A stretch of 64,000 nucleotides of DNA from Scytonema sp. UIC 10036 (GTDB lineage: Bacteria; Cyanobacteriota; Cyanobacteriia; Cyanobacteriales; Nostocaceae). Shown here piece after piece: positions 18,157 to 26,808 of this stretch. The stretch lies in contig NZ_WJFC01000004.1 of assembly GCF_009725235.1 (NCBI RefSeq), forward strand, positions 1 to 64,000. The letters run 5' to 3'. A model generated the notes under the pieces. It was not told where the DNA came from. It did not search any database and saw only the letters and a program-made list of their open reading frames with translations. The number at the start of each line of letters is the position of its first letter. The stretch's first letter is position 1. Both the position numbers and the translations under genes were made by a program.

Positions 18157-18771
18157 GTGTTGGAACAAGTCGAACGTGACCTTCAAATCTTGCGAGAACT
18201 GGGATTGACTTTACGCTACTGTCTGGAAACCCACATTCATGCAGACCACATCACCGGAGGAGATAAATTGAGAGAGTTGACGGGCTGTTTGAGTATTGTC
18301 CCTGAAAAAGCTGCAACTATCGGTGCTGATGACTACACTAAAGATGGGGCGATACTGGAATTAGGAAGTGTGAGAATTCAAGCGATCGCAACTCCCGGAC
18401 ATACAGACAGCCATATGGCATATCTAGTAAATGGAACGTATTTGTTAACTGGAGATGCTTTGTTTATCCGAGGTTGTGGTCGTACCGACTTTCAAAACGG
18501 TGATGCAGGAATGTTATATGATGTCGTGACTCAAAAACTATTTGCTTTACCAGAAGACACCTTAGTGTATCCCGGTCATGACTATCAAGGACGAACAGTA
18601 TCCACCATCGGAGAAGAAAAATCTTGGAACCCCCGGTTTGTGGGACGCAGCCGCAACCAGTTTATTGAACTCATGAATAACTTAAATCTCCCCTATCCTA
18701 AGAAAATGTTAGCAGCTGTTCCTGCAAATCAATTTTGTGGCAAAGTTTCCATGTGGGACTATCAGATTTGA
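18157..18771 (+). CDS. MBL-fold persulfide dioxygenase-like protein, N-terminally truncated
   Basis: A metallo-beta-lactamase fold protein of the ETHE1/persulfide dioxygenase type, which oxidises glutathione persulfide to sulfite. Iron or zinc ligands are visible in THIHADHITG, TPGHTDSH and VYPGHDYQG. From GTG 18157 it has 204 residues. In-frame codons upstream read TNLVDSV, matching the family's LVDPV just before EQVERDL, but a TAA at 18127 ends the frame and about 30 expected N-terminal residues (first beta strands) are absent. The missing part is replaced by a repeat-rich region, so the gene is probably 5'-truncated and may be inactive. Confidence 0.7.
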   Translation: MLEQVERDLQILRELGLTLRYCLETHIHADHITGGDKLRELTGCLSIVPEKAATIGADDYTKDGAILELGSVRIQAIATPGHTDSHMAYLVNGTYLLTGDALFIRGCGRTDFQNGDAGMLYDVVTQKLFALPEDTLVYPGHDYQGRTVSTIGEEKSWNPRFVGRSRNQFIELMNNLNLPYPKKMLAAVPANQFCGKVSMWDYQI

Positions 18772-18830
18772 CCCTCCCCACCGCTACGCGTATCGCCTTG
18801 AAGGCGATATCGCTACATTTGTTTGCAATA

Positions 18831-19376
18831 TCAGTAATAACCATAAAACAAGTTACCAGTAGCTTCTGGGTTCTCCCCACAGTATTCTTTTATCAGCTGT
18901 AAATACTCTTGTTTGGAGATATAACCATCACCGTTGGTATCAAGTTTTGGAAAAATTTCTTCGTACCCAGTCGCATTAAAACCAAATGCCGTGAGCAACT
19001 GCTTGTATTCTTCTAAAGCAATTTTTTCATCACCATTGATGTCTATTACTTCAAATAAAGTCGCCATTGGTTCTTGCCAAGCTGCTGCTGAAGAGTCTTT
19101 ATCTATAGCGTATTGCTTACTGTAACTTTCAATAAATTCATCTAAAGAAACTTTGTTGTCTTTATTAAGATCGGCATCAATCCAGTAATCTTCCCACATT
19201 GAGATCAGCTGATTATGCAGATTTTCATAATCAGATGAACCAGGTTCCCAACCACGTATCCGCGCAAAATTAGCAGTAATTTGATCGAAGTCTTCTCGCT
19301 CTACAAAGCCGTTTTTATCGACATCTAAGCCTTGAAAAAGAACTGTCAATTTTCTCTTAAGTAGTTTAGCGATCAT
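18831..19376 (-). CDS. EF-hand calcium-binding protein (calerythrin-like)
   Basis: A 181-residue soluble protein with four EF-hand loops: DVDKNGFVEREDF (about 18-30), DADLNKDNKVSLDEF (about 70), DINGDEKIALEEY (about 110) and DTNGDGYISKQEY (about 145). Spacing and length match sarcoplasmic/calerythrin-like bacterial calcium buffers or sensors. All four loops keep the acidic positions 1, 3 and 12, although some substitute at position 5. Calcium signals accompany nitrogen step-down in heterocystous strains, but no link is shown here. No signal peptide. Confidence 0.85.
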   Translation of the reverse strand: MIAKLLKRKLTVLFQGLDVDKNGFVEREDFDQITANFARIRGWEPGSSDYENLHNQLISMWEDYWIDADLNKDNKVSLDEFIESYSKQYAIDKDSSAAAWQEPMATLFEVIDINGDEKIALEEYKQLLTAFGFNATGYEEIFPKLDTNGDGYISKQEYLQLIKEYCGENPEATGNLFYGYY

Positions 19377-19660
19377 GAGTTAGACACCTTGACAAAAACT
19401 AATAGTTATTTTTTCACTTCAACGAATACCAGAAACTTGGTACAATTTCCAACTTTTAATAAACATTAGGAATAATACCAAATTTGAGTTGATTACTTCC
19501 TTATTTAAGCTTTTTTTTAAGTATGTCGTTTGTTGTTACATTTGTAATACAAAGCGATGAGGTGATGTTGGGGTTGGTGGCGATGTAGTCTGGCGATACG
19601 CGCAGCGTATCGCCAGAGGCTTATCGCATGAAGGGAGGCGCGCAACGACCTGTTATGATA
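19377..19660. repeat. Intergenic region with perfect 13-bp palindrome
   Basis: No intact gene is seen. A perfect hairpin, arms 19589-19601 and 19605-19617 (TCTGGCGATACGC with loop GCA), belongs to a GCGATACGC-type palindromic family; a related TATCGCCTTGAAGGCGATA lies at about 18789-18807. It stands right before the remnant toxin gene. Confidence 0.65.
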
Positions 19661-19662
19661 GC

Positions 19663-19876
19663 CGACAGATTTCAAAGCAATGCCGATTGTTGGCAAGGGA
19701 GTCGAAGAAATTCGCATTCGTACTGACGAAGCCTATCGTGTCTTTTATGTTGCCAAATTTGAGGAAGCTGTTTATGTACTTCATGCTTTTCAAAACAAGA
19801 CTTTAAAATTGCACAACAGCGCTATAAAGAAATGATTCAGTTCAGACAAGAACAAATGGATAATGAGAACAATTGA
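19663..19876 (+). pseudogene. Remnant of RelE/HigB-type (gp49-like) toxin gene
   Basis: In-frame codons from 19663 read PTDFKAMPIVGKGVEEIRIR, then YRVFYVAKFEEAVYVLHAFQNKT, the conserved core of phage-derived gp49/HigB-like mRNA interferases. After NKT the frame breaks: the expected helix continues in the +1 frame as KIAQQRYKEMIQFRQEQMDN and ends at a TGA at about 19874-19876. The N-terminal half is missing (TAG at 19660). The gene therefore has a 5' truncation and a frameshifting internal deletion of roughly 20 bases. The intact XRE antitoxin follows after 9 bases. Confidence 0.75.
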
Positions 19877-19885
19877 GGTACAACA

Positions 19886-20170
19886 ATGGCAGTGATTCAA
19901 GGTAGTGAAAACGTGTTTGAGGATCTCGGTTTTGATACTGAAGAAGCTGCGAATCTAAAAGTACGGACCGATCTCATGTTAAAATTACGACAATACATTT
20001 TAGAGCGTGGCTGGACTCAAGAACAGGCATCTGACTTTTTTGGTGAACCGCAGCCACGGATAAGTAATTTGATGAATGGTGAAATTAGTCGGTTTAGCGT
20101 AGATAAACTGATTAATATGCTGGTGAAGGCAGGGATGAAAGTAACGGTGAATGTTGTGTTGAAGACGTGA
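19886..20170 (+). CDS. XRE-family HTH antitoxin (HigA-like)
   Basis: A 94-residue DNA-binding protein with one helix-turn-helix (about residues 45-70: WTQEQASDFFGEPQPRISNLMNG), of the short XRE class that pairs with gp49/HigB-type toxins. A weak Shine-Dalgarno (TTGAGGT) precedes the ATG. The usual partner immediately upstream is broken, so this appears to be an orphan antitoxin or repressor retained after toxin loss. Confidence 0.85.
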   Translation: MAVIQGSENVFEDLGFDTEEAANLKVRTDLMLKLRQYILERGWTQEQASDFFGEPQPRISNLMNGEISRFSVDKLINMLVKAGMKVTVNVVLKT

Positions 20171-20223
20171 TTTTGTCGATACCCTTGTCTACCCCGCTTT
20201 GATTTCCAGGGGTTCACTAAATT

Positions 20224-21171
20224 TTAAGTATCTGCAACCACCTGGTTGCGCCCAAGGTTCTTAGCTTGATAAAGTGCCTTATCAGCGCGTTGGATAATAA
20301 CATTCACAGTTTCATCCCCTAATTTATGTGTAGCCACTCCAATACTGAGTGTGATTGATACTAGTTGTCCCTGAGCCGAAATGACTAACTTTTCAAATGT
20401 TTTTCTGATACGTTCAGATGTTGCGACTGCTGCATCAATGTCAGTTTCTGGCAGAAATGCCATAAATTCTTCACCGCCTATTCTACCAAAAAAATCTACA
20501 GACCGCAGACAATTCAAAACAGTTTGTGCCATGACGATAAGCACTTCATCTCCAATCGTGTGACCATAGGTATCGTTAATTTTTTTGAAATGATCAATAT
20601 CTATCATGAGTACAGCGAAGGGACGATGATAACGGAGAGAGCGGTTGAATTCTTGATCTACTAAAGTGAACAAATAACGACGGTTCCACACTCCGGTCAA
20701 CGAATCGGTGTGAGCTAATCTTTCTAACTCTTGAATCAATTCCTTTTGCTGGTGCAGCAATTTTTTCAATTCCTCTCGCGCATATTTCAACTCTAAATGT
20801 GTCCGTACACGGGCAAAGAGTTCTAGAGCCTCAAACGGTTTAGTGATGTAATCAACCGCCCCTTTTTTAAAAGCTTGTAGTAGATGCTCTTGCTGATTAC
20901 TAGCGGTGAGAAAAATAATCGGAATTTCAGCAAACTCTGGATCGGCTTTAAGTTTTTCACATACTTCCAAGCCGTTCATTTCGGGCATCATTAAGTCCAA
21001 TAAAATTAAATGGGGCTTTACTACTTGAAGAAGCTTTAAAGCTTCCATTCCGTTAGAAGCATGAGTAACTTTGTAACCTACTTGCTCTAATAAGGTTGCA
21101 ATAATTTGCAAATTGTCGCACATGTCATCAACAACTAAAATTAAGTAATTTTCCGGCTTGAACAGTATCAT
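20224..21171 (-). CDS. Response regulator with GGDEF domain (diguanylate cyclase)
   Basis: A 315-residue two-domain protein. The receiver (about 10-125) has LVVDDMCDN, phosphorylatable Asp in LILLDLMMPEMNG and the KPF lysine. A short coiled linker leads to a GGDEF domain (about 155-310) with the intact active site RIGGEEF, so it should make cyclic di-GMP on phosphorylation. The I-site RxxD five residues before the active site is not evident. It stands alone between a TA remnant and an FHA protein; the cognate kinase may be one of the two sensor kinases in this window, which is inference. Confidence 0.92.
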   Translation of the reverse strand: MILFKPENYLILVVDDMCDNLQIIATLLEQVGYKVTHASNGMEALKLLQVVKPHLILLDLMMPEMNGLEVCEKLKADPEFAEIPIIFLTASNQQEHLLQAFKKGAVDYITKPFEALELFARVRTHLELKYAREELKKLLHQQKELIQELERLAHTDSLTGVWNRRYLFTLVDQEFNRSLRYHRPFAVLMIDIDHFKKINDTYGHTIGDEVLIVMAQTVLNCLRSVDFFGRIGGEEFMAFLPETDIDAAVATSERIRKTFEKLVISAQGQLVSITLSIGVATHKLGDETVNVIIQRADKALYQAKNLGRNQVVADT

Positions 21172-21665
21172 AAAAATCTGGCTAATAGTTCGTTTATGAA
21201 ATACCTCATACCAAAGTAGACAGTGGGTATGAGAAAATTTAAAAAGCTCATTTTAGTTGTAGGTTTCAACTATATTTGAAAAAAAGTATGTTATGAGTAT
21301 ATCTAAAGACTTAAATAGTCAGAGGATAAAAACTGTCACAAGTACCTTGACAAAATTTCTCAATTATAATAATGAATGTGAAAACAATAATTAGATAACT
21401 TTATGTTTTGGAAACACTTTCTAAGTTGGCTTTCCACAAAAAATCAACTGATAAATGTACGGTAGCGTACAGACAAATAAAGAGATTTTATAGATAATAT
21501 TATGCGCCGCATAAATTACTTTCTACAGCGTTGAGGCAGACCCTCGAAATATGCATTCCCAGGTAGAACCTGGGAACGAGACACGAGAAACGAACGAGAC
21601 ACGAGAAACGAAAGAGACACGAGAAACGAAAGAGACACGAGAAACAAGAAATACAAAAAAATCTC
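21172..21665. repeat. Intergenic region with 18-bp tandem repeat
   Basis: No gene is seen. A palindrome TTCCCAGGTAGAACCTGGGAA at about 21556-21576 is followed by nearly four copies of an 18-base unit GAGACACGAGAAACGAAA (21578-21645; first copy ends AAC). A second TTCCCAG...CTGGGAACGAGG hairpin occurs at about 50839-50864. Confidence 0.8.
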
Positions 21666-22454
21666 TTATTGCTTTAGTAATCCCTTGAGAGATTGCAAAC
21701 TATAATTCAAAACTTTACCAGTTTTAAATAACTGATACCCTGCGGCAAACAAAGCAGAGGCGAAAAGAATAGCCAAAAGATTGAACGAGGCAAATAAATT
21801 CCCTGTAAAAATCATAAATGCAACTCCCAGCCCTATCAAAACCCATCCGATGGTGCGATAATCGCGACGCCACAACACAAGAACAGCCCCTACTATTAAC
21901 ATCAAAACGGTTGGGATACGCAGAAAAATACCAATTTGTGTGTTAGCTGCAAATAACAAAATACCAATGAGCATCAAACCCGCACCTACAAACTTGCTGT
22001 TACGATCCACTTGAGTTGGTTGGGTATTATGTACGATTTCCGGTTGAAGCACTGTAGGTTTACTGATGGGGGCATTAGGAGGAACAACCAGATTTTGTTT
22101 ATGCTGAAATATAAAGGTAACTTTTTCTTCCTGACCGAGGTTGATTTTGTCTCCAACTTGAAGGGGATAGCGCTTTCTTGGTTCTAACTTCAACTCATTG
22201 AGAAAAGTCCCGTTAGAACTACCGCTATCAGTAATATAGTAGGTATTTTCTTCTAGTTGAATTTCTAAATGTAATCGAGAAACAATGTCGGCATCTGGTA
22301 AGAATGTGACATTAATATCTGGTGCAATTTGCTCATTTTGTTTGCCGACACGAATTACAGCAAGATTTGGGGGCAACTCAAAAGATGTATTCGTTTGAAC
22401 ATGAAAAAGCTCGAAACCTAGCCCTGTTGTTTGAGATGTGCTTAAATTTTGCAT
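21666..22454 (-). CDS. FHA-domain membrane protein
   Basis: A 262-residue protein. The N-terminal FHA domain (about 25-115) keeps the phosphothreonine-binding pattern: VIRVGKQ, VSRLHLEIQ, and DSGSSNGTFLN. After a Pro-rich linker come four hydrophobic segments (about 155-250), so the C-terminus is membrane-embedded. FHA proteins read Ser/Thr-kinase phosphorylation; the partner kinase is not in this window. No operon with the neighbouring sensor kinase, because the gap is long and repeat-filled. Confidence 0.85.
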   Translation of the reverse strand: MQNLSTSQTTGLGFELFHVQTNTSFELPPNLAVIRVGKQNEQIAPDINVTFLPDADIVSRLHLEIQLEENTYYITDSGSSNGTFLNELKLEPRKRYPLQVGDKINLGQEEKVTFIFQHKQNLVVPPNAPISKPTVLQPEIVHNTQPTQVDRNSKFVGAGLMLIGILLFAANTQIGIFLRIPTVLMLIVGAVLVLWRRDYRTIGWVLIGLGVAFMIFTGNLFASFNLLAILFASALFAAGYQLFKTGKVLNYSLQSLKGLLKQ

Positions 22455-22531
22455 AGCTTCTTGTTTAAAAATATTTCTTCTTCTGTTATTCTATTGACGT
22501 ATAGTCTTCTTTTTAAACTACTGTGTCACAA

Positions 22532-22631
22532 ATTTGGATTTACCCCCCTTAGTCCCCCCTTGGAAAGGGGGGAGATTGGAGATTTGGATTTACCCCCCTT
22601 AGTCCCCCCTTGGAAAGGGGGGAGATTGGAG
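22532..22631. repeat. 50-bp exact tandem duplication with internal palindrome
   Basis: Two exact 50-base copies (22532-22581 and 22582-22631) each contain ACCCCCCTTAGTCCCCCC followed by GGAAAGGGGGGAG, a strong hairpin. A related GGGGAG/CTCCCC segment follows to about 22670. It lies between the FHA gene and the kinase gene. Confidence 0.9.
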
Positions 22632-22703
22632 ATCCGGTTCCCTCCCCTTTACAAGGGGAGGGTTAGGGTGGGGTAAAATTGCTAAAACCACGTCATTTCT
22701 ATT

Positions 22704-25430
22704 TTAATTCGAGCTAATGGGAATTTGAATCAAAAACTCTGTACCTTTACCAGGTTCTGATATACATTTCAAACTTCCGCCATGCTTTTCTACAATAATT
22801 TGGTAACTGATTGATAGCCCCAGCCCTGTTCCCTTACCCACAGGTTTTGTTGTAAAAAATGGGTCAAACAATCGTTTTCTGATATCTTCTGTCATCCCAA
22901 ACCCGTTATCAGCAATCTGAATAAGGGCAAAATTGTTACTCGTAACTGCGGTGCTAATGTGAATTGTAGGGCTATGGGCAGTGGGCATTGGGCATTGGGT
23001 GTTGGGAGTTATTTCTATGCCCATTGCCCCATGCCCGTTTCCCTCTTCCAAAGCATCAATTGCATTAGTCAAAATATTCATAAAAACTTGGTTCAATTGA
23101 CCTGGGTAACAATCTACTAAAGGCAAATGATTATATTCTTTGACCAGAGAAATATTGCACTTATTAGATTTCAATCGATGCTGTAAAATCAACAGTGTAT
23201 TTTCTAAACCTTCGTGAATATCTACTGGCTTTTTTGCAGCTTCATCAAGGCGGGAAAAGTTTCTCAAACTCAGAACAATCTCGCGAATACGATTTGTTCC
23301 TAGTTTCATAGAAGATAGTAGCTTGCTCAGGTCATCAGCAAGAAACTCTATTTCAATTTCTTCACCAAAATATCGAATCTCAGGAGCGGGATAAGGATAA
23401 TGTTGGTTATAAAGTTTTAATAGCTCTAGCAAATCTTGTATATACTCACTTGCATGGGTAATATTGCCGTGAATAAAGTTAACTGGATTGTTAATTTCAT
23501 GTGCAACTCCCGCTACAAGTTGTCCCAAGCTAGACATCTTTTCATGTTGAATGAGTTGGGCTTGAGTTTCTTGTAACTTTTGCAAAGTTTCCGAAAGTTT
23601 TTCTGCATGGGTTTGTGCTGCTAAAGTAGCTGCACAACTCTCTCTATAAAGTTGGGCATGATCGATCGCTATCGCTAATTGATCTGTCACAGCTTGTAGC
23701 AAACTAATTTCGCTATGACTCCAAATACGTTTCTCACAGCTATGACTGCAAACAATAGCTCCAAATTCACCAGAATTATTCTTGACTGGTAATAAAATTT
23801 GAGCTTGTATGCCAAATTTCGATAAAAACTCTTGCGTATAGCAATCTATGAAGCACGTGCTATTAATAGCATCAATACAAAGTAATTCTCCATTCAGCAA
23901 TATATTGACTAAAAAGGGGACTTTTTGTACTGGAATATTGCCTAACATAGTGGGTAAGTCGGAGTTTCGCGCTTCATGGGTAATAGTCAATGTTGGCTGA
24001 GGCAAGTTTGGTAAATATCGGAGAAAATAGCAACGGTCAATTTGCAATAAGCTGCGAATTTCGCTGACAGCTGTTGCCAAAATTGTATTGAGTTCTAAAG
24101 AATTTCGGATTTGACTGGCAAGACGGAGTAACAAAGCTTCCCGACGGCTCAAAAGTTCTTCTCGTGCCCATATGCGATCGATGGCTACTGCTACACTGTT
24201 AGCAATCCAATTTAATAAATTATGAGTGGGATTGCTAAATAACTCTTTGCTAAACAAAGCTAAAATTCCGATAGATTGCTGCTCGATGATTAACGGATAG
24301 GCAGCTAAAAGAAAATTTGATAAAAAAGGTTCTAAAAAATATTCTTCATTCTTCAAAGTAATTTCTTCATTAAAAAGAGCTTGATTGTTTTTTGTCATTA
24401 AACCAATGATACTGTTAGCTAAAACCGCATGATTGGGAAAATCTTGACTGTTTGTTAAAGTTTGGCAAGTTCTATCTGTACAGCGAATACCTGCTTGTAA
24501 TTGGATTTGATGTGTTTGATTCTCAAAAGTCCAGATACAAACAAAAGCAGTGTCTAAATACTGAGACAACGTTTTTGTACAGCTTTGAAGGATTTCAGGA
24601 AGGGAACTGCTTTGTGATATGGCTAAGTTAATTTCTGCACTTAGTAATGATAAACGCGATCGCTCTAACAAAGCTAGTTCTGAAAGTTTCCGCTGTGTAA
24701 TATCTGTACGAATTGCAACATATTGATAGGGTTTTCCAACTTTATCTAAAAATGGAACAATCAGAGTGTCCACCCAGTAATACGTTCCATCTTTGGCTTT
24801 ATTTTTAATTTCTCCCTTCCAAAGATTTCCCTGAGAAATTGTTCTCCACAAATTTTTAAAAAAGTCTTGAGAGTGATAGCCAGAATTAACAATACGATGA
24901 TCTTGTCCTATTAATTCTTCCTTTGAATATTTCGAAACCTCACAAAACTTTTCATTAGCATAAGTGACTCTACCGTATCGGTCAGTAATAGCTACTAGCG
25001 AGTGAATATTTAAAGCAAACTTTAAAGCTTCTAATTCCTTGATATACTGTTGTTGTGATACTTCATTTTCTTTACGAGCAGTGATATCCCTAGCAACCGC
25101 ATAAATCAATCGTTCATCACCAGATGCAGTTGCATTCCATGACAACCATTTGTAAGAGCCATCCTGACACAAAAAACGATTTTCTAAACCAAAGACTTCC
25201 TCACCTGCAGCAAGTTTTAAATAAGCAACACTACAAGCATGACGGTCTTCTGGATGAGCAAAATCAATAAAAGGTTTGTTTGTAAATTCCCAATCTGACC
25301 AACCAAAAGTTTTTGTCCACATTGGATTGAAAAACTTGAAATAGCCATTAAAACTAGCAATGCACAATAAATCATTAGATCGGGAGAAGAATTGCGAGTA
25401 GCTCATCTCTGTTTCTTTGTCATCACTCAT
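22704..25430 (-). CDS. PAS-PAS-GAF-GAF sensor histidine kinase
   Basis: A 908-residue soluble kinase. Two PAS domains (about 10-125 and 140-250) have PAC-type tails (YAVARDITARK, VAIRTDITQRK). Two GAF domains follow (about 265-415 and 430-595). HisKA has the phospho-accepting His in GVAHEINNPVNF (near 650). HATPase_c has NILTNAIDALEE, IADNGFGM and GKGTGLGLSIS. A stretch of about 22 residues after DALEE (GHGAMGIEITP...CPMPTAHSPT) is encoded by GGGCATTGGG-type repeat DNA inserted in frame between the N and G1 boxes. No receiver or output domain. Confidence 0.9.
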   Translation of the reverse strand: MSDDKETEMSYSQFFSRSNDLLCIASFNGYFKFFNPMWTKTFGWSDWEFTNKPFIDFAHPEDRHACSVAYLKLAAGEEVFGLENRFLCQDGSYKWLSWNATASGDERLIYAVARDITARKENEVSQQQYIKELEALKFALNIHSLVAITDRYGRVTYANEKFCEVSKYSKEELIGQDHRIVNSGYHSQDFFKNLWRTISQGNLWKGEIKNKAKDGTYYWVDTLIVPFLDKVGKPYQYVAIRTDITQRKLSELALLERSRLSLLSAEINLAISQSSSLPEILQSCTKTLSQYLDTAFVCIWTFENQTHQIQLQAGIRCTDRTCQTLTNSQDFPNHAVLANSIIGLMTKNNQALFNEEITLKNEEYFLEPFLSNFLLAAYPLIIEQQSIGILALFSKELFSNPTHNLLNWIANSVAVAIDRIWAREELLSRREALLLRLASQIRNSLELNTILATAVSEIRSLLQIDRCYFLRYLPNLPQPTLTITHEARNSDLPTMLGNIPVQKVPFLVNILLNGELLCIDAINSTCFIDCYTQEFLSKFGIQAQILLPVKNNSGEFGAIVCSHSCEKRIWSHSEISLLQAVTDQLAIAIDHAQLYRESCAATLAAQTHAEKLSETLQKLQETQAQLIQHEKMSSLGQLVAGVAHEINNPVNFIHGNITHASEYIQDLLELLKLYNQHYPYPAPEIRYFGEEIEIEFLADDLSKLLSSMKLGTNRIREIVLSLRNFSRLDEAAKKPVDIHEGLENTLLILQHRLKSNKCNISLVKEYNHLPLVDCYPGQLNQVFMNILTNAIDALEEGNGHGAMGIEITPNTQCPMPTAHSPTIHISTAVTSNNFALIQIADNGFGMTEDIRKRLFDPFFTTKPVGKGTGLGLSISYQIIVEKHGGSLKCISEPGKGTEFLIQIPISSN

Positions 25431-25722
25431 ACTAGTTTTTTGCGTTTTATAAATTTAGTCGTAATAATTAAAAAGTCCGCTATTATATGCGGACTTTTTT
25501 ATCTCGCTAGGGTAGCGTATTGGTCTGGGAAACAAAAGCTGGAATACAACCAGAACCCTGCAAGAAGTCTATTCCATCCTCGCTAAATATAGGTTTCCCA
25601 AACAGGCTCAAAAATCATCACTTAAATTATTAAATTAAAATAAAATTTTTTCCAAAAAACTTCATAACTATCGATACTCTCGACTCATCACGAATCGCAC
25701 CATAACTTGAGGGCGATCGCCT
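25431..25722. other. Intergenic region
   Basis: Holds one clear hairpin terminator (25470-25499) and otherwise AT-rich sequence without a recognisable gene. Confidence 0.5.
25470..25499. terminator. Bidirectional hairpin terminator
   Basis: AAAAAGTCCGC and GCGGACTTTTT form an 11-bp stem around an 8-base AT loop, with A- and T-runs on both sides. It lies upstream of the minus-strand kinase gene, so it probably ends another transcript or acts in both directions. Confidence 0.8.
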
Positions 25723-25998
25723 TTGAAAATGTTATGCTTGTTCAAAAAGGGTTTGAGTAGCAAGATAAATGCTCATAAAGTAGAAGCTGTTTTAACTGAA
25801 AATGGAACTTTGATGCTCCAAGGCCTACCTTTTCATGCAGGGGACGCTGTAGAGGTAATTATTCTCGAAGCTAAAACTCCACAGCAGGCTGTTACACCAT
25901 CTAGTCAACCAGAAACAAATCTTTATCCAATGCGTGGGAAAGTAGTCCGTTATAATGACCCAACAGAACCCGTCGCTTTGGAAGATTGGGTTTTATAG
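25723..25998 (+). CDS. Small antitoxin-like cyanobacterial protein
   Basis: Resembles a common short cyanobacterial family with VEAVLTENGTLxLQGLPFHAGDAVEVIILE and RGKVVRYNDPTEPVALEDW, often found next to PIN-type toxins; the first half is AbrB-like beta-rich. Open from TTG 25723 or ATG 25729 (91 or 89 residues), but the first 15 residues (MLCLFKKGLSSK) are unlike the family. Homology would begin at INAHKVEA, where ATA stands in place of the expected ATG. The start is uncertain and the gene may be weakly expressed. I find no toxin partner in the next 160 bases. Confidence 0.55.
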   Translation: MKMLCLFKKGLSSKINAHKVEAVLTENGTLMLQGLPFHAGDAVEVIILEAKTPQQAVTPSSQPETNLYPMRGKVVRYNDPTEPVALEDWVL

Positions 25999-26166
25999 AC
26001 AGTCCTCAGTACTGCGAGAGATAGAGTTGTTCGCGCTGCTAGAAACCGAGTTTCCAAGGAGAAACCTTATGATGGTGAAACTACTGTGTTGTTTTTTCTG
26101 ACAGTAGACTATGCAACTATTGACGTAGTAGATCATTCTATAAAGCTGATAGTTTCCAAATATCCT

Positions 26167-26778
26167 CTAAAAGCCATAATCAATCCTTGCACCTTCACTT
26201 AAAGTCATATTAGGAAGATTGACCAACTCGTAAATATCAATAAAAGAAAGTTGAAAGTCAATAGAATCAAACGTTAACAAAGAATTAACAGTGTCATACT
26301 CAGTTAATATCCAATTGCCTTTTGAGTTTTTAGTATATTGTTCTGCATAACAACTATTTTGGTCAATTGAGACATATTCACGGAATTCAGGAATTGACCG
26401 ATAAAAACGAAATCTATCTGAGTCAGTATGATTGGTTGTTGACCTTGATGAAACTTGAACAATTAACAAGGGATTGGTGACTGTTGTATTATCTGTACCC
26501 TCATAAAACGGTTCTCCATCAATAACCATCACATCTGGATACGTGTATTGATTGTAACGCGGTATCCACAAGCGGACATTACTGAAATACACCCGGTAAT
26601 TTTTTCCTTTGAGACCAAATTTCAGGTAAGCATAAATGTTACCTGTAATTTGATTGTGTTCAGTTGTAATTCCCATCATCGGCACGATTTCTCCATCTAG
26701 ATACTCACTTTTGTAGCCAGTTGTTTGGTCGATAGCTAAATACTCATCACGGGTATAATAGCGCTTTTCGTGTGGCAT
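26167..26778 (-). CDS. Uma2-family (DUF820) restriction-endonuclease-fold protein
   Basis: A 203-residue member of the large cyanobacterial Uma2 family, which has a PD-(D/E)xK nuclease fold; roles in the cell are mostly unknown. Visible landmarks are the N-terminal YYTRDEYLAI, SEYLDGEIVPM, TYPDVMVIDGEP and LLIVQVSSRST, where Asp and the strand before SSRST correspond to the catalytic region. These genes occur in many copies per genome; a second lies at 55.5-56.1 kb. Confidence 0.85.
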   Translation of the reverse strand: MPHEKRYYTRDEYLAIDQTTGYKSEYLDGEIVPMMGITTEHNQITGNIYAYLKFGLKGKNYRVYFSNVRLWIPRYNQYTYPDVMVIDGEPFYEGTDNTTVTNPLLIVQVSSRSTTNHTDSDRFRFYRSIPEFREYVSIDQNSCYAEQYTKNSKGNWILTEYDTVNSLLTFDSIDFQLSFIDIYELVNLPNMTLSEGARIDYGF

Positions 26779-26808
26779 GCACTTATGTCCTCCTGATGCT
26801 CTTGCTAA

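Noticed and set aside
19517..19717. 66-codon minus-strand frame
   Set aside because: It overlaps the perfect palindrome and runs antisense to the toxin remnant; no family features.
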